Assembly: GCF_010183535.1 (NCBI RefSeq)
Contig: NC_071331.1
Location: 16,120,001 to 16,184,000 of the forward strand
Source of the DNA: Caenorhabditis remanei
Lineage: Eukaryota; Nematoda; Chromadorea; Rhabditida; Rhabditidae
Direction of reading: 5' to 3'
DNA length: 64,000 nucleotides
Under the pieces are notes generated by a model that saw only the letters and a list, made by a program, of their open reading frames with translations, was not told the DNA's origin and did not search any database. Position 1 is the stretch's first letter; every line of letters starts with the position of its first letter. A program made the position numbers and the translations under genes. Shown here piece by piece: positions 32,932 through 45,886 of this stretch.

Positions 32932-33708
32932 ATGTATTCTCAATTCATTCTAGCTTCATTTGTCTTCGTCGGTAAGATTCAAGTTCAATGGGAATGACTT
33001 CTGATCTGAAAATATGTTTAGGTATCAACTGTCAATTCAGTAGCAATACTCAACAATTTATTGTTGATATTCATAATTCAATGCGATCAAAAGTGGCTAC
33101 TGGAACATATTCTGTGAATGGAACAGTCAAACCAACTTGTAGTAACATGAGAAAAATGGTATGGTTTTTTGAAATAATCTTCTATATTTTGAATAATATA
33201 ATTATAGTCATGGGACTCTACTCTGGCAACTTCTGCTCAAACTTATGCGAATACCTGCCCAACAACTCATTCTAATTCTGCTGGAATCGGAGAGAATCTA
33301 TATATGCGAACAACTTCTGCGAATATCGGAGGTCTTGATGTTTACGGAGGAGCTGCTTCAGTCGCCTGGGAACAGGAATTCCAGAAATTCGGATGGGCAT
33401 CGAACTACTTTGATATGCCACTCTTCAACACTGGTATTGGAAATGCAACTCAAATGGCTTGGGCAAAAACAAATCTCGTTGGTTGCGGAGTTAAGAATTG
33501 TGGAAAAGATGCCAGTGGAATGAACCGAGTTTCAGTTGTCTGTCATTACAAACCATTGTAAGTTTGAGAAGTTTTTGGTGATTCAAGATATGGAAAGTTC
33601 TTTTTCAGAGGAAATTATTTGGATCAAGTGATCTATGTCAGTGGATTCACATGTTCCCAATGTCCAACTGGAACTGCTTGCGACCAGACAACTGGATTAT
33701 GTGCATAA
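32932..33708 (+). CDS. scl: CAP-domain secreted protein with a changed pocket residue (scl array gene 9)
   Basis: Exons 32932-32971, 33022-33158, 33208-33557 and 33609-33708; 208 residues. Signal peptide MYSQFILASFVFVG, CAP domain with DIHNSMRSKVA, IGENLYMR and WEQEFQKFGW. The motif that is GHATQMAW in the other members reads GNATQMAW here, so one of the two conserved CAP histidines is Asn. Otherwise the gene is intact, with the tail TCSQCPTGTACD...GLCA and a full promoter module, so it is probably expressed with altered metal or ligand binding. Confidence 0.9.
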
Positions 33709-34124
33709 TTTCATCTTTCTTCGTCGTTTCTTTCAGAATAGGCCTAGCCATATAATGTAATTAAAACTTTCAATAAGTGAAAAATAAATAAAGATTATGA
33801 TTATTTCTTTCCTCTTTTGAAAGTCATTCAGTTGAGTTAATCGAGCTTATTGCAATAAAAAATGGCTCATCTTGTATCTTCTCTATATTGTCGTTTCTGC
33901 AAACTGAAACTTCGTGCAAACTTCAAAAAAAAGAGAAAATGTATTTTTTCAAACCATAAAACACTCATAAACGAAGTGAATTCAGCGAGCAGTTTCTTTT
34001 GAGAAAATCACAAGTTTAATAGTTTCAGTCAGTATAAAAGGTATGTCAGGGGTCCTTAGAGCATCATCCACATCCCTTTAGTTTCCTTTTCTCCAATATT
34101 TAATATTTCATAACTTGAGAAACC
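33709..34124. other. spacer with TATA box of array gene 10
   Basis: AATAAATAAA near 33784 (gene 9 polyadenylation) and TATAAAA at 34033-34039. No gene seen. Confidence 0.5.
34033..34039 (+). promoter_or_regulatory. TATA-like box of array gene 10
   Basis: TATAAAA 92 bp before the ATG at 34125. Confidence 0.45.
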
Positions 34125-34845
34125 ATGCAAACTCTTCTGATTTTGGCCCTTGTGTGCGTTGGAGCTTATGCTCAATTCGGTGGTGGAGGTAGAGATGGAA
34201 TCTTGAATGGACACAACAACCTTCGTTCCAAGATTGCCAAGGGACAATACGTGGCAAGAGGAACTCGTAAGCCAAGTGGATCCAACATGCTGAAGATGGT
34301 TTGTTGACTTCTGAATCTATTTTCTTCTCATTATGTTTCTATTTAGAAATGGGACGGATCTCTCGAATCTTCTGCTCAAAACTATGCCAACTCATGTCCA
34401 TCCGGACACTCCACCATTTCTGATATCGGAGAGAACCTCTACTACTACTGGTCTAGAGATATCGGTAACCTCGACCGATTCGGAGGAATGGCTTCTGCTG
34501 CTTGGGAGTCTGAATTCCAAGACTACGGATGGTCAACCAACAAATTCACAATGTCTCTTGCTAACACTGGCGTTGGACATGCTACTCAAATGGCTTGGGC
34601 TCTGACTGATAAGATTGGATGTGGAGTTAAGAACTGCGGACCAGATGGATCAAAGGGAGGATTGACTAGAGTTGTTGTTGTCTGTCACTACAAGATTCAG
34701 TTAGTTTAAATGCATTTTTACCCCAGAAAGTTCAAAAACTTTCAGAGGAAACTACATCTTCAAAAGCATTTACAACGAGGGATCCACCTGCTCCTCCTGC
34801 CCATCTGGAACCAGCTGCGAGCAATCTTCCGGACTTTGCGCTTAA
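34125..34845 (+). CDS. scl: CAP-domain secreted protein (scl array gene 10)
   Basis: Exons 34125-34298, 34347-34699 and 34746-34845; 208 residues. Signal peptide MQTLLILALVCVGAYA, then a Gly-rich start (FGGGGRDG), CAP domain with NGHNNLRSKIA, IGENLYYYW, WESEFQDYGW and GHATQMAW; tail TCSSCPSGTSCE...GLCA. Two introns only, like gene 8. Codons end in C or other preferred bases more often than in genes 5, 6 and 9 (for example CTC, AAC, GGA runs), which hints at high expression. Confidence 0.92.
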
Positions 34846-34945
34846 TTTATTTTTCGACTGTTTGGTTTAGTAAATTATTTTCTCGAGCAGTTGTTCTTGT
34901 CAAAAGAGTCAAAAATGGGATATACAATCGAAACAATTTATACAA

Positions 34946-37468
34946 TTACAATGGGAATTGAGGAAGTGGCTCATCGCGATACGGCTGAATTGAAGAGTCT
35001 TCGTACCCTTCTTTTGCCCAATTTGCTCTTTCTGAAGAGCAGAAAAAGAAGAAAATGATATTGGCGATGATGAGAAATATTGCATGAACGATGAAGAGAG
35101 TTGACCAAGATGCTGAAATATTGAAGGTATTTTATTTGCTTTTCACGGAGAAATGAGCTTTTGGTTTCTGGAAATACCTTTTTGTGTAGCAAGGATTTCG
35201 TTCAGATAGAAACATAGGATGTTTCAAATATGAGAACTATCCAAATACAAACAAAAGGCAAACATACACCCACAATGTTCCTAATCTCGTAACATTCCAA
35301 TTACATGTAGAGAAAGAAAATGCTTACAGTAATCTGTGTTCTTGGCAATAAGAACATTGAGAAGCGAAGAGAAGAACATCGCAGCTGAATTGACAATAAA
35401 TATATTAACAAGAAGGAAAAGATGTAGATGTCCAGATCGAAGTTGGTTCATTTTCAGATGGCCAGCATACGAACATCCGAGTAGAGAAGAAGCCAGAATG
35501 TACATTACCTGGAAAATTTACATTCAGTTGAACCAATTAAATAGCACACACCGTCACAATATATTTGTGATGCTCTGGGTCAAAGAAGCCAAGAGCAAAC
35601 AGAAAAATTCCGCATGTTCCGAATGAAATCGTGTTGAAAAAACGCATTTTGTTCTGCTCACTGTTGCTGAAATCATCTCAATGTTCTCTTTTCTTATCTA
35701 AAATTCAACTTACGCAAGTTTCTCATAGAGATAAACCGATGAACACGAAGTAATCAGATTTAGAATTGGGGCAATTATCGTGAAATAAGCGGATGAAATT
35801 TCTGAATGCCCCACGACTTTGTGGAAGAATGTCGGTCCAAATTGATAGAAAAGTTGGAGAGCACAACCGTATGCAAATGAAGTGAAGAAGATGACCCAGA
35901 TTCGGAAGTCTTGATATATTGATAGATATGGAATACGAAGGTCGAAAGTACGGGAACGTGTACGTTCATATTCAAACATTGCCTGATTATTTAAAATTAC
36001 GAATTAAAAATGCATTGTTGATTCCAACTTACATTACAGAATCCAATTGTTCCAGCTCTCTCTTTGAAGTCTTCATCAAAATGAATCAAAACAAAAACAA
36101 AGAAAATGATGACGATTGTGATAACTGCTCCATAATGAGCGGAATGCCAACCAAGAGAGGAGGATGCCATGTGAGAGACAATTGGATGAACGAAGATTTC
36201 GGAAATATGTGAATATGCAAAAACTATGACTGGAACTGAGAAATGATCGAATGGAATAAAGACTGATAGCTTGCAGATATATGGAATGAAAGCAGCAAGA
36301 GAACATCCTGAATACAAAAAGGTAAAATCAGAAGTCAATGTAATTGAATACCTTGAAGTATACGGAGGATAATAGCAAGAAGATACGTCTTCGCATTCAC
36401 ACAAATTGGGAAAAAGAGGGCAGGAATTATACTGATGAAGGCACACATTACAAAACTTCTTCTGAAAAAAACTTTGAAATTAATAAAGATTTAAAAAAAA
36501 GAGATACCTGAATCCCATATTATTATAAGCATAAGTGATGGGAGTAGCTGCAAGTACAGTACCAACTGAAGTTACAGTAATCAGGGATTCCTTTTGTGGA
36601 TTTGATAGGTAGTAAACGTATTTGACAATGACATCTCGAGATGTTTGTTTTTCTGGGTCATATTGATTGTCCACTTCTTCGTAAACTGAAATTTTGAGTT
36701 TGATAGCTGAGATTTCATTTGCAATGTTGGCAATAAAAGGTGCTTGTTTCGGGAGTTTTCAGTTGAAATATCCAAAGTTCACACTCAAGAAATATGACCA
36801 ACAGTGATGTCAGTACACATGCTTAAACTAAATCAAGTTCTACCGGAAACGGCCAAATCATGAATGTGTGCTTTTTGGTTCTTGATTTTACTGGAAATCC
36901 AATCAGGTTGGTTTGTCTAAACATCTAATCAAAACATCAAGAAAGTAGACAACAAGTGACCATTTCTCAACTTTTCTAAATGATTGTAGTGTACGTGATT
37001 CTGCAAATCCTCTAGCTAATGTAGTCTTCCCTACAAACAATACGGAAACGATACGAACATCTCATTCTCTTTCTTCTTCTCCATCCTCATCTTTTATCGT
37101 CGCACCCTTTTTCTTTCCAATGATATTCTTTTTAAGTGATCGGATCAGAAACCACAAAACAAGACAGATTTCGTAATGGACATAGCAAAAAGAACATGCC
37201 TGAGATAACTGAAGACTTACAATCGGATTCAGACGAGTTACGGAATTCGTGAAGAAAATTGATAGTTGATTGATAAACAGTTGTATTTGCATAGATTGTA
37301 GACATGCATAAAGTGCATAAAAATATAAAGAAGAATGGAATGTGCTGAAATTGAAACTATTGGAACAAAGAAATCTGACCTATTCAAAATCACCTTTATG
37401 TTCTCCATCGTATTCGTTTTTTTCCCCTCATCGCCTTCTTCTGATTGTTTTGGAGAAACTGAACTCAT
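34946..37468 (-). CDS. major facilitator transporter, SLC17-like nematode branch
   Basis: Nine exons on the minus strand: 37468-37394, 37344-37221, 36685-36508, 36461-36352, 36307-36033, 35982-35714, 35666-35552, 35508-35328 and 35112-34946; 497 residues. After a charged N-terminus (SPKQSEEGDEGKK) come about twelve hydrophobic segments, a large loop after the first (ANTTVYQSTINF, two or three N-glycosylation sites), a central loop with DFKERAGTIG and YERTRSRTFD, and a C-terminal SSERANWAKEG that resembles the SGExQxWA end of SLC17 anion transporters. Substrate unknown; it could be an organic anion or phosphate carrier. Tail to tail with scl gene 10 (100 bp). Intron 2 is long, about 535 bp. 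Confidence 0.8.
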
Positions 37469-39888
37469 TTTGAAAAGACCTTCAAAATATATTCAAAATT
37501 CAGAATATTTTGAAACCAAAACTCTCGAATTTTCTGTTTTCAGACTGAAGAGACTGGAAGGTAAAAAATCAAAAAACCGGGAACAAGTTTGCATAATCTG
37601 CTCATGACGGGTTTTTATGAGGCACGCGCATCTTTTTCAAAGATCCGACGGAAAGTAAAAACTGAGAAACAAAAGTGATAGCGAGTTTGAACGGTGGAGT
37701 TTCTGATTCGGAACTGAAATCAAGACAGGATGTTAAATTTTTTGTTTAAGTTGTCACTTCGTGAAGTGAACGTCCAATATGAAAATTAAATTGAAGTAAG
37801 AACAGAGATCGAGGGGAGCTAATACCCTCATTCAGCTGGAAAGTGGACTTGTTGAGCTGAACCAATCTAAAAATTTGTACCTGAATCCCCACGACTTCTT
37901 TCTTTCAGCAAACGAGGTTTCGATTAGAGCTGAAATGCTCCACTGTATCAAAGTGCTACTCCACCACTCACAAATCAATTTTTAAAAAGTTTCTCTCTTC
38001 TGCCTTATTCGTAGAACAGTTAAAAATGAGAAAACGGTGAGAACAAGTCAAATGACATCTTCTCGATTACCATTTCTTGAAAAATGACTAATTATTTCCT
38101 CAAACCGATTCACATCAGTATCTTCTCAAAGCGTCTTCTTCGAAAACATTTTCTGTGTTCTATGCCACAGAAACCATGACTTCCTTTGTGAAAGTGAAAA
38201 AGTCACACTCGTGTTCCTCGAAGTGTCATATCCATAGCTAATCGGTCACCGATCAAGTTTATTCTTTTTCCGGTCATTCCTCTCTTTCTCTTCGTGTCAT
38301 TTCAACGATCAACGTCATTTTTATCTTCATGGTCACATAGGGAAAAGTCATTGTGTAATAGATACAGACACATCTTTTTCTGCCCCTTTGTCCTTTTTTG
38401 AACTGACCATTGGTAACGGCCACCCGACATCATAAGAGTGATACATAGTATTACAGCCCTTTGTGTGTGTGTCCCTTAGGTCCACTGAGTTGTTTCTAGT
38501 CGTTTCGAGAATTCCTCTTTTTTCTTCTTCTTCTTCTCTCGAGGTCGTACCGGACGACGACGTCATATCAGGCCAAAAAAATGTGAAGAGGAAAGAGATG
38601 GAAAACTATAGAGAAAAGTACTTGAAAATAGGTTTCGAATCGAATTGAATGGCTACTGGTTCGTTGTGTTCAAGGCGAAAGATGAACAGAACACCAAGTT
38701 TGGGTTGAAAAATGGTTTCGGTGAAAATATACGAAAAGAAAGAAGACAGAAGACACCGTGAACTGTAGTTTATAAATAATCCTTCTGTTCGAATTGAGAG
38801 AAAAGAAGTTGAGGAACTCTTAAAAGTGGGATTAGAAGAATAAAAGTTGAGAAACGATTATGAAGAGTAAGTGAGACGATTTGGAATTAGAACAAGGAAC
38901 ACAACTGTACTTTTCTTACTTCTTTTCCAGAGATACAAGTTTTATCATATGCTCATACGGGTTCCCTCAATCAGAAGTTGTGTAAATCAGGAACAACTGA
39001 TTGAGAAATAATCTATGTTTTAAAGTAATATTTCTAATAAAATTCGTTCAAGTTCAAACAGGAACAATATCAGCTTGTCATCAGTATTGAGACAATCAAA
39101 AAATCTCGTTTTTCCAGTGAACTTTTCCTTTGTTCTACGCTCAAAAAGGTGAAAATTTCGAATTCTGAAAAGAAAAGTTTAGTGAACACCACTGCAATAC
39201 ATGGAATTCTCCAACTCATTTGATACATTATGCTCTAGAAACGAAGATAAAGTCGGAAGTCGACTCGATTCTGCTATGCAATTAATAGCTCTACCCCAAC
39301 ACAAACTGTTTTTCAAACCCCTTTACACAAACAAAGTTCAGTCTGATTTTCTGAACTATTCTTGAATATTTTTCATGGGCTACAAACTTCATGAGACATC
39401 GGTATTACAGCATGATGGTCAGGTAATGACTCATTTTCTTTGACCCTTCTTCTTCTCAAAATAACATTACTGCAATCCATTCGTATAAATAGTAGTCAAG
39501 TTTCTGTCGAAATCCCATTCTTCCCAATAGAACTAAGTGGTCATTTTCTCATTCCACTCATCTCTAACCAGAGTTTCTGAACCATTTCTGTGTCGTCACT
39601 TTGCAATTGAGCTTATTAACATTCCGTTCCAAATATGGCGGTCTCCGAGTGCACTTGTCATAGCCTAATCACGTGTAAACCACTGTTTTCGTGACTTTCG
39701 GGCCAATCCGTTTCGCAAACTCTTTTGTTTTTTTTTACAGTCTTCGAGACGACGAAAGACGCAGACAAGAGACACAGCTGAACCATTGAAAGGGGCGGAG
39801 ACTGTGTTGACGGCGACAACGACAAGAAAAACGAAGCTACGAGACGTTGGCCAGACGATTCAGAAGACGATCAACTCTCGAGTCGAAC
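37469..39888. other. gene-free 2.4 kb between divergent genes
   Basis: Likely holds the promoters of the MFS gene (minus) and of the cysteine-rich gene (plus). I see no coding exon: open stretches at 37335-37607, 38348-38566 and 38463-38648 lack domains and plausible splicing. A TTCTTCTTC run lies near 38525. Confidence 0.5.
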
Positions 39889-41327
39889 ATGTGCATTACA
39901 AGAAATATTTTATTTTTTACCCTGTTGGCAGGCATTCACGCATCAACCGCATCTGATCCAATCGACTCTGTGAGTTTACTTCTTTCTACTATTTTCCCAT
40001 CTGAAATTCAGAAGATTCAGAAGATTTTCTATCTCTGTGTACCAGTTGTATTTTTGATTCCAAAAAAACTTCTGACCGTGATCATTTGTTACATTGAAAC
40101 AAACCAGTCTGTTTTCTTTTAGATCATGAGGTCTCTAGTGATATACTTTGATTACAAGACGGATATGTAGTTTGTGACTTTCTGTGTCTGATGTGACCAT
40201 ATTTGTGCTGATGTTTTCGTGGACAAATGTAGGCTACAAACCTACTTTTATGATGACTAGAATACTTTTAAACTTATTTTTAAAATTTCAGATTTCAAGC
40301 CAAGGAGCTGATATTCTGAATAGAGCGAAGCTCACGGGACAAACAGTTCGACAATGTTCATGCACAGAGCAAAGAGTTTGTGTGGAAGAAATGAAGATTC
40401 AAGCGAAGGACTGTACAGTTCCATGCTTTCAAAAGTTCTCTTCGGTAAGTTCAAATGATCTTTGTATTTGTCAGAATCAGAAATGAATGTTATAGATCAC
40501 CTCTCGTCCAAATGACTTGAAGAAATGTTTCGACGAGAAAGACAATATCTTAGAGGACTTCCTGACCTGCTTTGAGAATCGTGTCGAAGCGTAAGACACA
40601 CAACTTTTTCATGATGCAATTCTCTTTTTTGTAGATGTGTAAGTGATCAACATGGACCACAAATCCAGAAAACTGATATCCGCGGAATCTTCAAAGTGAC
40701 CGAGAAGAGTATTGCGACGCAGACAAATACCTTCCAGACAATGATCAAACCAATCAAACACATTCTCGATGCAACTGGTGATTTTGCCCTTTGTGTCAAA
40801 GATTGTTTCTTGGAGAAGAACAAAAATGGATTCTGTTTTGATAGAAAAGGGTAAGTGAAACAAGAAAACGTCATAGGACATAATGAGATACTCGAACCAC
40901 TTGACTTTCTCAGAAAAACCGTTTCTTTTTTTCCGAGAATAATCAAAAGTGACCAATAAACAAATCGGTTTTTCTTTTCTCGAGGCCACAACCGCCAATC
41001 ACAAATCACCGATTTTGGGCATTCAAACCGGTTTTCCAATCGGTTTCCCCCTTTTCTGTCATGTCTATCATCAACAAGTTCAGATGTCAACCTTTGGTTG
41101 CTGAGACAAAAGCAAGACAATCATTCCGTGCATGCACAAAGCAAATGCACTGGAAAAGAGAAGCCGGAGAGTTGTGTGAATGTTCAGTGAATGCTGGTGT
41201 AGAGTGAGTAACATACCCGGATGTCAGATCTTCATTCTTTTCTGTTAGTTCCAGAGAGCTTCGTCAATACTGTGCCATGTTTAAGCTGATGGGAAGACGC
41301 GCTCCGATGAGAAAGTCTCGTGGATAA
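39889..41327 (+). CDS. secreted cysteine-rich protein, nematode-specific
   Basis: Exons 39889-39969, 40292-40444, 40496-40590, 40635-40850, 41084-41203 and 41249-41327; 247 residues. Signal peptide MCITRNILFFTLLAGIHAST is followed by a domain with about 17 Cys in repeating pairs: CSCTEQRVC, DCTVPC, KKCFDE, LTCFENRVEAC, LCVKDCFLEKN, CQPLV, ACTKQ and LCECSV. No transmembrane segment. The C-terminus is basic (MGRRAPMRKSRG). The paired-Cys helical pattern resembles nematode DUF19/CPG4-like extracellular domains, but I cannot assign it firmly. An in-frame upstream ATG at 39847 would put Arg-rich sequence before the signal peptide, so 39889 is preferred. Confidence 0.75.
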
Positions 41328-43990
41328 TTCTGATATTCTCGATCGCCTTTTTATTACCCTCCGCTACCGGTGTACATAGAACCCTGAACCTAGGAACCGA
41401 TGGTCTCAAACTCTGCATTCGAAAGCCTTAGAATCATAATTGCTTCTTTTTTTCTTCTTTTTCAACCTGATAAATCAAAAGTTCTCTCTGAATCTACACA
41501 AACCAAATTCTTAATAAAGATTTCTGTTTCTCTTCTTTATTTTTGCAAAATGTTTGGATAACTATCCTATCTCTCTTATCTTTTTTCAATTGTTGTTTGT
41601 CGATAATAAAAAGCAAACAACCATCAAAAAGGTGTGAAAACTTCCGACTCGAATCGGCCATAGATTGTTTGAGGAATGACTCTGAGACGGGCGGTTCAAA
41701 GGGCATCTCATTTAGAATTCAGATTTCAAGCTGCACAAATACAAAGACGAAATGGAATAATTTCATCAACGAAACATCTGAACTGATCGGAACATTAATC
41801 CAATGAATAAACATTCAGTTCGTTCGCTCTTTGATTCGAGAAACATCTTTGTGTTCAAAGAAGATCAAGAAAATGAAAATGAACATTTTATGGAAGCAAA
41901 CAATGCTGTTTATTAAAATATTGTTTTTTGGTGGTGTGGAAATTTATTAGATGTGAGGGTTTGTATTCTCAAATAAAATACAGAAGAAATCGTATAGACA
42001 GGTGGCAAAGAATTCAGACGGAACCGAGAGTAGGAAACATCAAAAAAGTTTATTTAAAAGTGCAATCCTCTGAAAACTTTGAATTTATGATTCCACAGAG
42101 AAAACTTAACCAACTGAACAGCTCAAAAACTTCAGAACTGAAAAACCTAGTCCGATTCGTTTGGGCTCTCAGTACTGATCCATTTTTATAAAGATTGAAC
42201 GGTCATGAAGTGAAGAATAAAAAGTTTCATTTCCTGAAGCTATATCTGAATTTAGTTGTAATTAGGTACTATTTCTCCATTTCAACAAGCATTCGTACTT
42301 TGTTCCCAACTGAAACTTTTGTTCATTTTCCAGGATATTTCTCCAGTTTTCTCTGTTTTTTACGTAGTACAACAAATTGTGTGTTTTGTGTGATCTGGGA
42401 ATTCCCAAATCGTCATCAACGGACGGAAACGAGCGGCGTCCGATCGTTTGGCACGCCCGCTCCTTCTACATTTTCAGCACATGGCGGACAAGCATCAAAG
42501 GAACCGAATAGCTCATAAAAAAGGGTGAACTGATGTCTACATGTCCCTTTTTAGTAATCGAGATGTTGAAGTAAAGAAAAACAGAAATAGACGGTATGTC
42601 TTGTGCTCTGAAATGTGCCCAATCTGTTTTTTAATCCAATGGGATACGGTCATGAATATCATTGAGAGAAGTTTAAAGGCGTATATTTAGGCAGCTGTTC
42701 GGACAAATAAAGGTGCGCGCACATTGAGAATAAACGAGAGAAACTTTGTCGGATGATCCAGTCCGTTCTCTTTTTTTCGAGAATAAAAGAAAACCTAAAC
42801 TTTCAAAAAGTACATAACTCTGCCTCCCGAAAGTTATCGTGATCGCCTATCACTTTTACCTCAAATGTTTGTCGACTTCTTCTTTTTATTTCACCTTTTT
42901 TCCTTCTTCTTCTTCTTCTACTTTTTCCTCTTCTGTGAGCCTTTACCTTCTCAAACTCTACCGTTTCGCAACTTTGTTTCTTAGAGACTTTCCCACCAGA
43001 GCACGTTATTTCCTATTTCGATTTTATGATCTCACCTTAAAGATAACGCCTTATGTCTATTGATACTACAGTGTGTTAAGGTCATTTCCTCGTAGAAGTG
43101 ACGAATATTTCGTCGATTTGTTTTTTAGCTTTAAGCTATTTCTGCTAAAAAGGAGAAGTTGTTCTCATTAGAAATATCTCTCACAACTAACAATCATTTC
43201 TCCTTGAAACAATATGATATATTGAAACAGATATCAGATATGACTATCTCATTTCTATCAGTTTCATATTGAGAAAATGCCTATTTCGAGGTCACTATCC
43301 GTCCTTGTTAGGTGCGAAAGTTAAAAATGTCAGTTCTCTATTCCATTGCATCCCTCAATTAAGATATAGGCCAATGCAAAAGGGGTTAATGAAATGTCCA
43401 AGTTCAAATAAAACTCGTTGAACCAGAACTTTTGTGTTTGTATATTATATTTCATTCAGAAGCCGTATAAAATAGGTGGGATAGGAGAAGAAGGAAGACA
43501 GCTCCCCTCCAGGCTAACCTAAATCTAGCACCTATGGGGAGAGCGCAACAAACCGACTCGATTTCCTTCTTACTTTTACTAATCTCCTCTTGGTATTACC
43601 GTATTTTGAGTCACGAATCAGTAAGCAACGAGTTATAAGATAACTGGGCAGTCACTCCTTCTCTCACTCTGAGTAATACTTTGTTTACCTGTCTCAATTC
43701 GAATCGACGGCCTCCATTTCTCTTTATTTCTCCGAAGGTGAACAAATACTGTTCCCTTCTTTACCTCTCTCAGCTTCACTATCATTTCCTCATATTACCC
43801 CAAAATCCATCGTCACGCATGACGTGATGTTGCTTGATCATGGGCCTCGCCCCCACCTAGAGAACGACGGGGAATCCGATCGACTCACTCGGTTTCAAAT
43901 AAATATTTATGAATTGCTCTATTCTTTTGTTCCATTTCCCAATTTTCTATATTGTCTTGTTGATTATCCTTATCCATAATCGATTTCAGA
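41328..43990. other. gene-free 2.7 kb upstream of spin-3
   Basis: No gene supported. The 41543-41806 stretch looks like a secreted protein but starts with TTG and has no in-frame ATG. A homopyrimidine run (CTTCTTCTTC) lies near 42904. The final bases GATTTCAG precede the spin-3 start, so the region probably serves as a large promoter/outron. Confidence 0.5.
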
Positions 43991-45610
43991 ATGGTGAACT
44001 CTCAACAAGACTACATCAGTGTTACCGTACTCTTCGTTGTGAATCTTCTCAATTATGTAGACCGATATACAGTTGCTGGTGTGCTCACTCAAGTTCAAAC
44101 CTATTATAATATTTCTGACAGTTTGGGAGGTCTAATTCAAACTGTTTTCCTCATTTCCTTCATGGTATTCTCTCCAATTTGTGGATATCTTGGAGACCGT
44201 TTCAATAGAAAATGGATCATGATCGTTGGAGTTGGAATATGGCTTGGAGCAGTTCTCGGATCCAGTTTCGTTCCTGCTAACGTGAGTTTAATTCAGAGTT
44301 TGATTGATGACTCATATATTTATTTCTAGCATTTCTGGCTATTCCTGGTTCTGAGAAGTTTCGTTGGAATAGGAGAAGCATCATACTCCAACGTGGCTCC
44401 TTCTCTGATATCTGATATGTTCAATGGACAAAAAAGGAGTACTGTATTTATGATATTCTACTTTGCCATCCCAGTTGGAAGTGGTCTCGGGTTCATTGTT
44501 GGATCAAATGTTGCCACATTAACTGGACATTGGCAGTGGGGAATTCGTGTTTCTGCAATTGCTGGATTCATTGTTATGATTGCTTTGGTTCTATTCACTT
44601 ATGAACCAGAAAGAGGAGCTGCTGATCGAGCAGGTGGAGAGGCCAAGAATACTGTACTGACTACAAATACAACATATTTCGAAGATCTTGTCATTCTTAT
44701 GAAGACTCCGACTCTTATTGCGTGCACATGGGGTTACACTGCACTTGTCTTTGTCTCGGGAACTCTTTCTTGGTGGGAACCTACAGTAATCCAACATTTG
44801 ACTGCGTGGCATCAAGGGTTAAATGATACAAAAGAGCTTGATCCTGCTGATAAGGACAGAGTTGCTCTCTACTTCGGAGCCATCACAACAGCTGGTGGTC
44901 TCATCGGAGTAATTTTTGGATCGATGCTTTCAAAATGGCTAGTTACTGGATATGGACCATTCAAAAGATTTCAAACGGAAAGAGCTCCACCATTGGTTTC
45001 TGGAGCAGGAGCTCTGTTGGCTGCTCCATTGTTGTTGATAGGAATGATCTTTGGAGACAACAGTTTGGTTCTTCTGTACATTATGATCTTCTTTGGACTC
45101 ACATTCCTTTGCTTCAATTGGGGACTCAATATTGATATGTTAACTGTGAGTTTGGATTCAGGAGACTTCCTCCTTCTGATTATCTGAGTATCCTTTTTCA
45201 GACTGTAATTCATCCAAACCGTCGAAGTACCGCATTTTCATACTTTGTACTAGTTTCCCATCTATTTGGAGATGCTTCTGGACCATACCTGATCGGTTTG
45301 ATTTCTGATTTAATTCGGCATGGTTCGACTCTTCCAAAAGACCAATATCATTCTCTGGTCACTGCAACATACTGTTGTGTTGCTCTTCTTCTTATCTCGG
45401 CTGGTCTTTATTTCGTTTCTTCTCTCACTTTAATCAGTGATCGAAGGAAATTCAGGATGGAAATGGGTAAGATTCTTTCTCTGTTTCAACTCAATATCAT
45501 TCTTTTTCTCTACAGGTCTTGATGACTCCCAGTCCAAACCAATTCGTACATCAACTGATAGTTTGGAGAGAATAGGAACAAATGATGAAGTCGCCTCTTC
45601 CAGATTATAA
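43991..45610 (+). CDS. spin-3: spinster-family lysosomal transporter
   Basis: Exons 43991-44281, 44330-45145, 45202-45466 and 45516-45610; 488 residues. A major facilitator of the spinster group, which exports lysophospholipids or sphingolipid products from late endosomes and lysosomes. Visible marks: NLLNYVDRYTVAGVL at the first helix, GYLGDRFNRKWIM (MFS motif A) after helix 2, and RSFVGIGEASYSNVAP in helix 4, all typical. The N-terminus is shorter than in vertebrate members. Start is the first ATG after TTTCAG. The symbol spin-3 rests on the recalled C39E9 neighbourhood; another spin paralog is possible. Confidence 0.85.
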
Positions 45611-45886
45611 TTCCTTTTTTGCTTTAATTGTTCATAATTTGGGTTTATGTATGATTAAATTGACGGGTTTTGTCTTTTTCGGATCAGAAAGTTGTCCGCA
45701 TTTTGTTTATGATGTTTCATTTAAATAAAGATTTAATGTATATACTTGTCGGAAAAAGAAAAACGAAATTGAAAACTGTTCTTCTAATTACGATCATAAT
45801 TAGTTTCTGACTTTTTTACTTTTGTCATTTGATTGTATAATTTGGACATTGATAATTTCATTATATAAATAAAAATAACAAATAAT

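Noticed and set aside
41543..41806. Open stretch with a secretion-signal-like start
   Set aside because: It begins with TTG, has no in-frame ATG near the start and lies in the 3' region of the cysteine-rich gene.
45481..45488. CTGTTTCA, the 21U-RNA upstream motif (also 43223-43230, reverse)
   Set aside because: About two chance hits are expected in 64 kb on both strands, and no further piRNA gene signs were seen.
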